From Gammaproteobacteria bacterium UBA3532 (GTDB taxonomy: Bacteria > Pseudomonadota > Gammaproteobacteria > Enterobacterales > UBA3532), in the NCBI GenBank assembly GCA_002376965.1, contig DFOV01000336.1:1-18900 (forward strand): 18,900 bases of DNA. The letters are read 5' to 3'. The notes under the pieces are model-generated. The model worked only from the letters and a program-made list of their open reading frames with translations. It was not told the DNA's origin and did not search any database. Every line of letters starts with the position of its first letter. Position 1 is the first letter of the stretch. The translations under genes and the position numbers were made by a program. This document shows, piece after piece, positions 1 through 6,830 of this stretch.

Positions 1-2342
1 AAAGAGTCTACCTTATAGTCTACCGCCCAGGTTACCAAAGTATCGACCATGAGTTTTTCCATCATGGCATGCTCGGTCGCTGTATTATCACAACAAGTCG
101 AGTTTTCTACTGCACCTGTTGCAGGATTTAAGCGCTGGTAGTACCAAGGCACAATCTTATCGAGGACAGACTTATCGTTAAGGCCAGATGCATTTGTGTG
201 GTTATAAACCACATCCATAACTACACGGAAACCCTCTTCGCTCAAAGCCTTAACCATTTCACGGAATTCAACTATTCGAGTTACCCCATCAGGGTTGGTT
301 GAGTAGCTTCCTTCAGGCGCTCCATAATGAAATGGATCATATCCCCAGTTAAAGCCATCCATACCTCGTAGATCTGCATTTGCAGCTTGGACAGCCCCTG
401 AGTCAGCCCCTTCTTGAATATTTAGCTCTACTAGTGCTTGTTCAATTGAAGTAGAACCATCAAGGCCCAGACCACACAAAGCATTGGTATCAACTGCATC
501 ACATAAACGGCTTAAAGGCTGTTGAATATCGACTCGGAATGGATCAGAGGTATCTTCGTTGATGGTAGCTATATCAAAGACTGGCAACAAGTGGATGTGA
601 GTAAGACCAGCATCTTTCATGTTACGAATATGGGTCATACCGCGTGAGTCAGGATGAGTGAATGCAGTATAACGACCCCGATCCTCAGCTGGCACCTGAT
701 CATCATTAATACTGAAATCTCGTACGTGAACTTCATATACTCGAATATCTTCGGGTGTACCATAGTCAGCCTTGGCCAATGCGTCCCAGCCAGCAGGCTT
801 CAGATCTGCATCCTGCAGGTTGACGATTTGACTATACAAACTGTTGGTAGACAAGCTGGTTGAATAAGGGTCAGTAACCATAGTAGTGACGACTTTACCC
901 GTAGATGGATGATAGACCGTAATTTCATACTTATAGAAATTACGATTCCAGTCCATATTGTCTGTTGAATACATCCAGACGCCAGAGTCACCCTCATTCA
1001 TATCAACAACAGCGACTTCTTCTTTCGCCGCATTAAATACATGCAGCTTAATGTCTTGAGCAGTTGGAGCCCAAAGTTTGAAGTCAATACCGCTACCATT
1101 GAACACTAATCCAAGATCACCGTCGTACGCATATAAATCATCGATAACACGCGGGGGCTGAACTTTTGACGTTTGAATAGGAGCGCCAGTTTCATCATAG
1201 CCAACCACTACTAGCTGTCCCTTCAATACTTCAGGCAGCATTGTAAAATCAGCTTCAGCAATGGTTAGTGCGGTCCAACTGGACAAGTGGGGGTCTTCAG
1301 CCAGAGCTTCCCCAGAAATTTTGTTGCCCGTATTGGTTAAATCAATAGATCCATCGCTACCGTTTATTTGCGTCGGATTACCGAAGGCATCTACCGCTAG
1401 TGTAATATTGGCACTCTGCGAATAATGCAATTTAAAGCTGGTAGAGGCTTGACGCGGTTTCCATGCCAGCATACCAGGCTCTAACCAGTGAGCATCAGCA
1501 GCAGTGATACCACCGCGCAGTCCTGGTGATGTAAATAGCTCTGCAACACCAGTATTAAAGAATACGGAGTTACCCATTTCGGAAATATTCCACCCCATAT
1601 CAGGGCCAGGGTCTTTGGTATCACCGATGTGAGCAATAAAATTAATGCGCTCAGCGTTTTCTTTCAGATCAACAAGGAAGTAAGCACCCCATTCAGCGCT
1701 AATACCACTAGGCATTTGAGGATCGGCCCAATCAGTTGGGTTTGCTACATCCTCCCACAGGTGTAGACCCCAGTCTGTGTAATCACCATCGGTTCGGTAA
1801 TAGTAGATAATAGCTTGATTATCACCAGGCATCACAGGCTCTGAAGAGCTAGTTGAGCTAAAGCCACTAAATGTCCAAAGATGCCCTTTAGACTCATCAA
1901 CCAGAATACTCCCAGGCTCGGCTGGATCTTGCTGTTCACCATTGACAAACTGATACTCAATCGTGGAACCAGCCTCTGCTTGGAACGTAAAGATAGCACC
2001 AAAGCCATCTGTTCCATCACTAGCAGTGCTCAACTTAGCAACAGCGGCTTCTTCAACAACGCCATCGCCCATAACATTTAAAGTCCAACCGTCATAAACC
2101 CCATCAGGTCGGTTGTAGTGGAGCATCACATCTACGATAGTGGCATCGCCACCGTCTGTGCCTCCATCAGTACCACCGTCTGTGCCTCCATCAGTGCCTC
2201 CATCAGTACCACCATCAGTACCACCATCAACTACCGAAGTATCGCCATCGTCGAAATCGAGATCACAACCAGTCAGCGGCATGACAAAGGTTGCCGCCAG
2301 CAGCAGTGATGACAACTTCATCTTATCACTTGCAGAACTCAT
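1..2342 (-). CDS. pulA: Lipoprotein pullulanase (GH13 debranching enzyme), C-terminus outside the window
   Basis: Starch/glycogen-debranching enzyme hydrolysing alpha-1,6 links of pullulan-type glucans, predicted to be a lipid-anchored or surface protein. The frame is open for 780 codons to the window edge. Residues 1-26 are a lipoprotein signal with lipobox LTGC (Cys26, followed by Asp). Residues 40-63 are six GGTD repeats. Two CBM41-like starch-binding modules follow (about 66-160, with HYNRPDG; about 176-275, with YYYRTDGDY). A CBM48-type module lies at about 408-495 (FKLWAPTA), then the start of the GH13 barrel: VYEVHVRDFS (535-544), the pullulanase signature FNWGYDP (664-670) and region I DVVYNH (710-715). 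The sequence stops at VDSF, at the nucleophile region, so the catalytic Asp and Glu cannot be checked. The ATG at 2342 has GGAG nine bases upstream; the in-frame ATG at 2321 has none. Full-length relatives exceed 1000 residues. Family certain; substrate preference inferred. Confidence 0.93.
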   Translation of the reverse strand, partial: MSSASDKMKLSSLLLAATFVMPLTGCDLDFDDGDTSVVDGGTDGGTDGGTDGGTDGGTDGGTDGGDATIVDVMLHYNRPDGVYDGWTLNVMGDGVVEEAAVAKLSTASDGTDGFGAIFTFQAEAGSTIEYQFVNGEQQDPAEPGSILVDESKGHLWTFSGFSSTSSSEPVMPGDNQAIIYYYRTDGDYTDWGLHLWEDVANPTDWADPQMPSGISAEWGAYFLVDLKENAERINFIAHIGDTKDPGPDMGWNISEMGNSVFFNTGVAELFTSPGLRGGITAADAHWLEPGMLAWKPRQASTSFKLHYSQSANITLAVDAFGNPTQINGSDGSIDLTNTGNKISGEALAEDPHLSSWTALTIAEADFTMLPEVLKGQLVVVGYDETGAPIQTSKVQPPRVIDDLYAYDGDLGLVFNGSGIDFKLWAPTAQDIKLHVFNAAKEEVAVVDMNEGDSGVWMYSTDNMDWNRNFYKYEITVYHPSTGKVVTTMVTDPYSTSLSTNSLYSQIVNLQDADLKPAGWDALAKADYGTPEDIRVYEVHVRDFSINDDQVPAEDRGRYTAFTHPDSRGMTHIRNMKDAGLTHIHLLPVFDIATINEDTSDPFRVDIQQPLSRLCDAVDTNALCGLGLDGSTSIEQALVELNIQEGADSGAVQAANADLRGMDGFNWGYDPFHYGAPEGSYSTNPDGVTRIVEFREMVKALSEEGFRVVMDVVYNHTNASGLNDKSVLDKIVPWYYQRLNPATGAVENSTCCDNTATEHAMMEKLMVDTLVTWAVDYKVDS
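2154..2225 (-). repeat. Six 12-bp tandem repeats encoding a GGTD linker in pulA
   Basis: Six consecutive 12-bp units, each encoding Gly-Gly-Thr-Asp (residues 40-63), differing only at synonymous positions (GGT/GGA, ACT/ACA, GAT/GAC). They lie directly after the lipidated Cys26 and an acidic stretch, before the first CBM41 module, and would form a flexible acidic tether. The unit is a multiple of three, so copy-number change keeps the frame. Confidence 0.95.
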
Positions 2343-2508
2343 ATATTAAGGCTCCATTGATCCTTTGGTTTTTAGAAATGCACTGGCCCACCCTGAAGCA
2401 AGTCAGCAAATTGAATTTAATAGGAAAGCGTAGCTGAATTTTGAGAAAGCGAAAAGAAAACGGGGGAGAAAATCTGATCCCAAACACTCGACAAGTCCTA
2501 GCAGCTAC

Positions 2509-2578
2509 AAAAAGGCACCTTATTGTTCTACGAATACAACACAACTTCAACGAAGTTATAGTTATACAAGCAATAAGG
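2509..2578 (-). terminator. Possible stem-loop terminator downstream of senC
   Basis: On the minus strand, 12 bases after the senC stop, CCTTATTG (2578-2571) and CAATAAGG (2525-2518) form a perfect 8-bp inverted repeat. It encloses a smaller perfect hairpin, AACTTC/GAAGTT with a 3-nt loop (2543-2557). A run of five T (2513-2509) follows the outer stem after four bases. The 45-nt interior makes this an atypical intrinsic terminator. The rest of 2343-2589 must hold the pulA promoter, but I see no good -35/-10 pair there, only the pulA Shine-Dalgarno (2352-2355). Confidence 0.35.
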
Positions 2579-2589
2579 GGTATTTATTC

Positions 2590-3213
2590 TTATAGTAAAC
2601 GTTTTATATCTGCTAGCATTTTATCCAACGGATATTGATGCTTATCTTCTGGCCTAAATAAAACTTCATACTGACCTCGAGGATTAACCAAGGCGATAGA
2701 GCTAGTATGATCAACGCTATAGTCACCATCCTCCTGTTCGTTTCTAAGATAGACAACGCCCAATTGATTGGCAAAAGATTGCAACTGTGCAGGCTCTCCA
2801 GTCATCCCTTTGATTTCGGGGTGAAAGTGTTGGGTATAGCTCTTAATGACATCTGGACTATCACGTTCAGGATCGACAGAAACAAACCACACTTCTATAT
2901 CCTTTTTGGTTATACCTTCTTTATCCAGGTCCTGGAGTAATCGAGCGAGCTGAGCAGTAGTGATCGGACAGACATCAGGGCAAAAGGTGTAACCAAAAAA
3001 AACCAATGTCCAATGTCCGGCAAAATCCTCATTACTGACGGGAATTCCATGGCTCGACTCCAGCTCAAAAGTGCGCAGATTTCGCGGTGGTTGATAGTGA
3101 AACCCTGTATCTAATGGTTGCATTGAGCTTTGCAAATGAAAAACCAAGCCAACACTACATAGTATCGCGGCCACGGAAATAGCTAAGGCCAAGATGGTGC
3201 CTTTATTCGACAT
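2590..3213 (-). CDS. senC: SCO1/SenC family copper chaperone for cytochrome oxidase CuA assembly
   Basis: Membrane-anchored thioredoxin-fold protein of 207 residues that delivers copper to, or reduces the cysteines of, the CuA site of subunit II. An N-terminal membrane anchor (about 6-27) is followed by the SCO copper motif CPDVC (Cys78, Cys82) within FFGYTFCPDVCP, the VSVDPERD strand (111-118), and the third copper ligand His169 in DHTSS. Length is normal for bacterial SCO proteins. The frame stays open upstream to an ATG at 3321, but that part lies inside ctaB. The ATG at 3213 is preceded by GGAG at seven bases and gives a proper signal anchor, so it is preferred. It begins two bases after the ctaB stop and is last in the five-gene maturation operon. 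Its CuA target is encoded by coxB in this window. Confidence 0.95.
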   Translation of the reverse strand: MSNKGTILALAISVAAILCSVGLVFHLQSSMQPLDTGFHYQPPRNLRTFELESSHGIPVSNEDFAGHWTLVFFGYTFCPDVCPITTAQLARLLQDLDKEGITKKDIEVWFVSVDPERDSPDVIKSYTQHFHPEIKGMTGEPAQLQSFANQLGVVYLRNEQEDGDYSVDHTSSIALVNPRGQYEVLFRPEDKHQYPLDKMLADIKRLL

Positions 3214-3215
3214 TA

Positions 3216-4118
3216 TTATACTCCAGGTATCGTCCAGTAGTGATCGACTAGCAAAGCCACGAAAAGAATCATTAGGTATGTAATTGATATTCCAAATGTT
3301 TTCATCGCCTGCTTCGGACACTGGCTAAACTTTAACAATAGAGCATGGTAGATAAACCAAGTATTAAGCAGCCCAATACTAACCAAGTAGACATAACCGG
3401 TCATGCCAGTGAGAAAAGGTAACAAGGTGACAATCGCTAGCAATATTGAATAAAGCAGGACGCTGGTTGCGGTAAACTCCGTTCCATGTGTTACTGGTAA
3501 CATCGGGATTTCTGCTTTTGCATATTCATCTTTACGATGAATTGCTAAGGCCCAAAAATGCGGTGGCGTCCACGTAAAGATAATTAATACCAGTAGTAAT
3601 GCATGTGGATGAACACTACCGGTCACGGCAGTCCACCCAAGCAAAGGTGGAGTCGCACCAGCAATCCCACCGATTACGATATTTTGCGGTGTCGCTCTTT
3701 TTAGGTACATCGTATAAACAAAGGCATACCCCACCAAGCTCGCCAAAGTCAGGACTGCTGTTAGCCGGTTGATAAAAACATCAAGAATAATCATGGCTAC
3801 CACCGCCAGCAGGAACGCGAAAATCAAGGCGTTTTTCTGGGGGATACGCCCCTTAGCTACCGGTCTGCCCTGAGTTCGGGCCATGATAGTATCAATGTGT
3901 TTATCAACACAATGGTTGACAACAGCGGCAGCCCCGGATGCCATAGCTATGCCAAGGTTACCGAGGATCAGTATATCCAGAGGAACGAACCCATCGACGG
4001 CAAGGTGCATCCCGACAAGCACCGTCAAAATCATCAGCAAAACCACTTTGGGTTTGCATAGCTCTAAATAGTCCCGCCAGAAAGCAGTAGTTCGCTCAGC
4101 TACGGCATCAACACCCAT
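3216..4118 (-). CDS. ctaB: Protoheme IX farnesyltransferase (heme O synthase)
   Basis: Polytopic inner-membrane prenyltransferase (UbiA superfamily) that adds a farnesyl group to heme B to make heme O, the first step to heme A. Numbering from the upstream ATG at 4124, the polyprenyl-diphosphate motif spans Asn70-Arg87 (N-x3-D-x3-D-x4-R-x3-R, in [10 protein letters not shown]), and a second acidic region [14 protein letters not shown] lies at 197-210. Length (300-302) is typical. There are two candidate ATGs, 4124 and 4118. A strong AAAGGAGG lies only three bases before the first but nine before the second, so 4118 is chosen. Either way the gene overlaps the end of ctaA by 11-17 bases, suggesting translational coupling with the enzyme of the next step. 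The Shine-Dalgarno sits inside ctaA. Confidence 0.96.
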   Translation of the reverse strand: MGVDAVAERTTAFWRDYLELCKPKVVLLMILTVLVGMHLAVDGFVPLDILILGNLGIAMASGAAAVVNHCVDKHIDTIMARTQGRPVAKGRIPQKNALIFAFLLAVVAMIILDVFINRLTAVLTLASLVGYAFVYTMYLKRATPQNIVIGGIAGATPPLLGWTAVTGSVHPHALLLVLIIFTWTPPHFWALAIHRKDEYAKAEIPMLPVTHGTEFTATSVLLYSILLAIVTLLPFLTGMTGYVYLVSIGLLNTWFIYHALLLKFSQCPKQAMKTFGISITYLMILFVALLVDHYWTIPGV

Positions 4119-5124
4119 TGGCATTTTCCTCCTTTGCGCCCACTCGATTGGTTAAAAATAGCACTACTATAATCGAAAAAAGCAACAATAATCCACCGCC
4201 GTTGTGACTAACTGCTACAGCCAATGGCAATGCGGCTAGAACATTGGTAACCCCAAGAGCAATCTGAGCACACAAGATTGCCAATAGCAAAGCCGCTAAA
4301 GACTTCGAAGATCTTTTCCATAACCCAATCACCAGGGCTATCACTGCACAGGCCGCTATAATGGCACCGATGCGATGAGTGACATGAATGGTAAGTCGCC
4401 CTTCAAAAGGTAGCACACCATATTGGTAGGTATCGGCTTCGTATCCACTAAACCAGAAGCCTGTAACAAAATGATACGTCGACAACCAGTCTCCTTCACA
4501 GATAGGTAGGCTGGTGCAAACTACAGCAGCATAATTAGCACTAGTCCAACCTCCTAGGGCAATTTGAACAATAACAATGACTAAAGCTAGCCAACCAAGC
4601 CTGGAAACTATCGTTGAAGAGCAAAAAGAACGAATAAATGGGGGGGAAGGATGAAGTCGTAGATATAGGAGACCCAACAAACACACAATGCTGAACCCAC
4701 CCAATAAATGCCCCATAACAATCACGGGATGGAGCATGGCGGTAACTGTTAGCATGCCTAAATAAGCTTGAAAAACGACCAAAGCTAACAAAGCCCCAGC
4801 GTGCAGCCTTGGACCTTGCCTTCCTGCAGCCAACGCAACAACAAAAATGGCTAAAATAACCAAACCCAGGGAACCCGCAAAATAGCGATGTATCATCTCA
4901 GGCCATGCTTTATGTTCTTCAAATGGCGCATGTGGAAAAGCTTCTTCGGCCTGCTGGATATGATGATCGTGCTGTGGTACGGTCAAGAATCCGTAGCAGC
5001 CAGGCCAGTCAGGACAGCCTAATCCAGCTTCAGACAAGCGGGTCCAAGCACCCAGCAACACCACCACCAATGCCAAAAAAGTGGCAAATAGTGCCATACG
5101 GCGAATCAGCGTAAGCTTATCCAA
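4108..5124 (-). CDS. ctaA: Heme A synthase (CtaA/COX15)
   Basis: Inner-membrane heme A synthase that oxidises the C8 methyl of heme O to a formyl group, giving heme A for subunit I. The 338 residues have about eight membrane segments in two halves. The expected heme-ligand histidines are His79 (EMIHRYFAG), His139 (VMGHLLGG), His250 (HVTHRIGA) and His307 (AVSHNGGG). Two cysteine pairs are present in periplasmic loops: Cys37/Cys43 in [10 protein letters not shown] and Cys203/Cys209. The start is a TTG at 5124 (5122-5124 reads caa on the plus strand), with a weak AAAGG about ten bases upstream. The next in-frame ATG (5097, residue 10) has no Shine-Dalgarno and would leave no N-terminal cytoplasmic residues before the first helix. 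The gene overlaps the preceding CxxxC gene by eight bases and ctaB downstream. Confidence 0.95.
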   Translation of the reverse strand: MDKLTLIRRMALFATFLALVVVLLGAWTRLSEAGLGCPDWPGCYGFLTVPQHDHHIQQAEEAFPHAPFEEHKAWPEMIHRYFAGSLGLVILAIFVVALAAGRQGPRLHAGALLALVVFQAYLGMLTVTAMLHPVIVMGHLLGGFSIVCLLGLLYLRLHPSPPFIRSFCSSTIVSRLGWLALVIVIVQIALGGWTSANYAAVVCTSLPICEGDWLSTYHFVTGFWFSGYEADTYQYGVLPFEGRLTIHVTHRIGAIIAACAVIALVIGLWKRSSKSLAALLLAILCAQIALGVTNVLAALPLAVAVSHNGGGLLLLFSIIVVLFLTNRVGAKEENANGC

Positions 5125-5674
5125 TTCTCGATACCTTTAATAACTTTTTAAGATCTTTCAATATGTCACGCCCCTGCGCGATCATTTCTTCAACAGAGGT
5201 TTGAATGTCGTATTTAAGGATTATATTGCCATGAGTATCAACAATATAAATAGCTGGCGCAAGTTCATTGGTAACGCCACCAACCACTCCTATATCCAGG
5301 TCTGTATAGCTAGCTATAAGCTTTTGATTGATGTCAGACAGCTGCTGATTCCATACCATGACGTTGACCCTGTCTTTCTCTCTGCCTAACGCTTGGCGGG
5401 TATTGGCCATCATGTTAACCAAATCCAGACATTCGTCCCCACAGCGAGGTTTATTCAGTAGCAAACGCCAAGTGGTATCCTCTTTAAACGCCCCAACGTG
5501 GTATTCAACCGAGTAGTCCGAAATATGAACTGGGGGGGACATCAGTGTGCCCTTATTGTTTACTGCCGTTTCAAACCAGCCAAACTTATATGCAATTGGC
5601 CCCAGTATAAATGGAAGTCCAAAAATGCAAACGATGCCAATAAACTGAAGTCGCCCTTTTAACTTAGGATCCAA
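5117..5674 (-). CDS. Cytochrome-oxidase-associated membrane protein with a CxxxC motif
   Basis: A 185-residue protein with one N-terminal membrane helix (about 10-30) and a predicted periplasmic domain. It matches by position and appearance the uncharacterised 'transmembrane cytochrome oxidase associated protein' between SURF1 and ctaA in Pseudomonas. The domain has a CxxxC pair, Cys78 and Cys82 (RCGDEC), and a C-terminal strand-turn (AIYIVDTHGNIILKYD) that recalls thioredoxin/SCO folds. Unlike SCO there is no DHxSS histidine; the only His near the end, His148, sits in the turn. Function is unknown; a redox or copper-handling role in oxidase assembly is inference. The start is TTG at 5674 (5672-5674 reads caa on plus), supported by GGAG eight bases upstream inside SURF1. 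It overlaps SURF1 by 11 bases and ctaA by eight. Confidence 0.85.
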   Translation of the reverse strand: MDPKLKGRLQFIGIVCIFGLPFILGPIAYKFGWFETAVNNKGTLMSPPVHISDYSVEYHVGAFKEDTTWRLLLNKPRCGDECLDLVNMMANTRQALGREKDRVNVMVWNQQLSDINQKLIASYTDLDIGVVGGVTNELAPAIYIVDTHGNIILKYDIQTSVEEMIAQGRDILKDLKKLLKVSRIG

Positions 5675-6428
5675 TACGGTATCTCCGCGTTTGTGTCACT
5701 ATAAAAATGACGGTTAGTGCTAGAGCCAGTGAAAACCATTGAAAAGCATAACCACGGTGCTTCGCTGGCGTCATTTTATATACAGGCTTCCAATCGCGAA
5801 TAAGCGAATCATCCGCTTCAAGCAGGTTAACTACCTGGGGTAATAGCTGTTTTCCCACAATACTTTCGAGACGATTTAGATCGATCGACTGGATACGAAA
5901 CCTTCTCTTGTCAAATGACTCAACCGTTTGTGGGCCCAATGCGATCCCGGAAGAAGGTACTGGCATCAATCGCCCTTTTATCACATCCTGCTCAATGACC
6001 GGCACAGCAGGTAATGTATTACGCGACTTAGTCAAGCCAATCCATCCTCGATTGACCAACATCAGCTTATTGTCCAAGCCTTCGACTTCGAACAACTGAT
6101 AGATCCAGTACCCCGGCGCACCTGCATGCGTCCTGTTATCGAGGAAAAGTTGCGGCTTATCAATAAATTGACCTTTCAAGGTCACCAAACTCATTTCAAA
6201 CGCGCTCAGGTTTGCGGCTAACCGAATAAACTCGGTCTGCTCCAAGCCATTGCTCCCCCGCTGCCACTGCGATGTCAGGCTTTCCTTGTAAACAGCGCGT
6301 TGCCATTGCCAGTTGGCAAGGGCCAAAAGCAAGCATAGCCAAGGCAAATAAACCAGAATCCAGCCGATATGTGTTTGGAACTGCCAATCGCCTATGCGTA
6401 GGCCAAATCTCTTTCGCCAGTGAACCAT
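5664..6428 (-). CDS. SURF1 family cytochrome oxidase biogenesis protein
   Basis: SURF1/Shy1 family inner-membrane protein that assists heme a insertion into subunit I. Its 254 residues have the classic two-helix layout: TM1 at about 22-40 followed by NWQWQRAVYKESL, a large periplasmic domain, and TM2 at about 227-245 near the C-terminus. Family motifs are visible: FLDNRTHAGAPGYWIY (95-110) and LVNRGWIGL (124-132). No clear Shine-Dalgarno precedes the ATG at 6428, although a good promoter (TTGCAA, 17 bases, TATACT) lies about 40 bases upstream. It is the first gene of the maturation operon and overlaps the next gene by 11 bases. DUF2909 is divergent across an 81-bp gap. Confidence 0.93.
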   Translation of the reverse strand: MVHWRKRFGLRIGDWQFQTHIGWILVYLPWLCLLLALANWQWQRAVYKESLTSQWQRGSNGLEQTEFIRLAANLSAFEMSLVTLKGQFIDKPQLFLDNRTHAGAPGYWIYQLFEVEGLDNKLMLVNRGWIGLTKSRNTLPAVPVIEQDVIKGRLMPVPSSGIALGPQTVESFDKRRFRIQSIDLNRLESIVGKQLLPQVVNLLEADDSLIRDWKPVYKMTPAKHRGYAFQWFSLALALTVIFIVTQTRRYRIGS

Positions 6429-6444
6429 TTTAGTCAGCCAATAC

Positions 6445-6473
6445 TTACTGCGCTTTGCGGGGTGGAGTATACT
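6445..6473 (+). promoter_or_regulatory. Predicted promoter of the DUF2909 gene, sharing its -10 with the SURF1 promoter
   Basis: Plus strand: TTACTG (6445-6450), 17-base spacer, TATACT (6468-6473). The -35 is weak. The -10 overlaps the opposite-strand -10 because AGTATACT (6466-6473) is a perfect palindrome. Predicted start near 6480, giving a leader of about 30 bases before the ATG at 6510. Confidence 0.35.
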
Positions 6474-6494
6474 GTTCGGCCCGTTTTATTGCAA
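6466..6494 (-). promoter_or_regulatory. Predicted sigma70 promoter of the SURF1-to-senC operon
   Basis: Minus strand: TTGCAA (6494-6489), 17-base spacer, TATACT (6471-6466). It matches consensus at four of six (-35) and five of six (-10) positions. The predicted transcript would start near 6459, about 30 bases before the SURF1 ATG. It implies that the maturation operon can be transcribed independently of coxBA-ctaG-coxC. Confidence 0.5.
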
Positions 6495-6509
6495 AGGTTC
6501 GCCCCGTCT

Positions 6510-6782
6510 ATGTGGCTAAAAATCATTCTAGTTATTGCGCTATTACTCATTGTGTTTAGCTTGTTTCAAGCTCTGTTTTATCTAGTCAAAGGCGAAGAAA
6601 AGCTAGAGCAAATGAATAGTTCTTTGGGTCGACGCGTATTTTTCTCTGTTGCCGTGATTATGCTATTGCTGCTAGCTATAGCAATGGGCTGGATTAAGCC
6701 TAATAAAGACCCGTTCACCCATCCGGTCAAGCCACCTCAACAACAAATATCTGAGCCTGACAAGCCACAGGCTGAAAACTGA
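6510..6782 (+). CDS. DUF2909 twin-transmembrane protein in the cox locus
   Basis: A small membrane protein of 90 residues with two hydrophobic segments (about 3-26 and 44-62) joined by a short charged loop (KGEEKLEQMNSSLGRR) and a Pro/Gln-rich hydrophilic tail. It matches the DUF2909 / twin-transmembrane family, whose gene sits at the same place, opposite in strand, between coxC and SURF1 in Pseudomonas. Its function is unknown; a role in oxidase assembly or stability is inferred only from context. The frame is open upstream to an ATG at 6420, but that part overlaps the SURF1 start and the promoter and has no membrane-protein character, so the ATG at 6510 (MWLKIILV) is chosen. The Shine-Dalgarno is poor (AAAGG about 12 bases upstream). 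A strong terminator follows its stop directly. Confidence 0.85.
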   Translation: MWLKIILVIALLLIVFSLFQALFYLVKGEEKLEQMNSSLGRRVFFSVAVIMLLLLAIAMGWIKPNKDPFTHPVKPPQQQISEPDKPQAEN

Positions 6783-6807
6783 AAAAAGGCGCTAAAAGCG
6801 CCTTTTT
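6783..6807. terminator. Bidirectional rho-independent terminator between DUF2909 and coxC
   Basis: A perfect stem GGCGCT (6788-6793) / AGCGCC (6797-6802) with an AAA loop is flanked by A5 on the left and T5 on the right. It therefore reads as an intrinsic terminator on both strands. It lies directly after the DUF2909 TGA and 28 bases after the coxC stop (minus strand), closing both convergent units and separating the structural oxidase operon from the SURF1 operon. Confidence 0.92.
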
Positions 6808-6830
6808 CCGTAGCTTCACTAGTCAGCCTA

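Noticed and set aside
2140..2349. Plus-strand frame with repeated Ser-Val-Pro-Pro, looking like a repeat protein
   Set aside because: It is the complement of the GGTD-coding repeats of pulA, which has the signal peptide and recognised domains.
3214..3321. Upstream extension of the senC frame to an ATG at 3321
   Set aside because: These 36 codons overlap ctaB, have no ribosome site, and would place the signal anchor 40 residues in; the ATG at 3213 has GGAG at seven bases.
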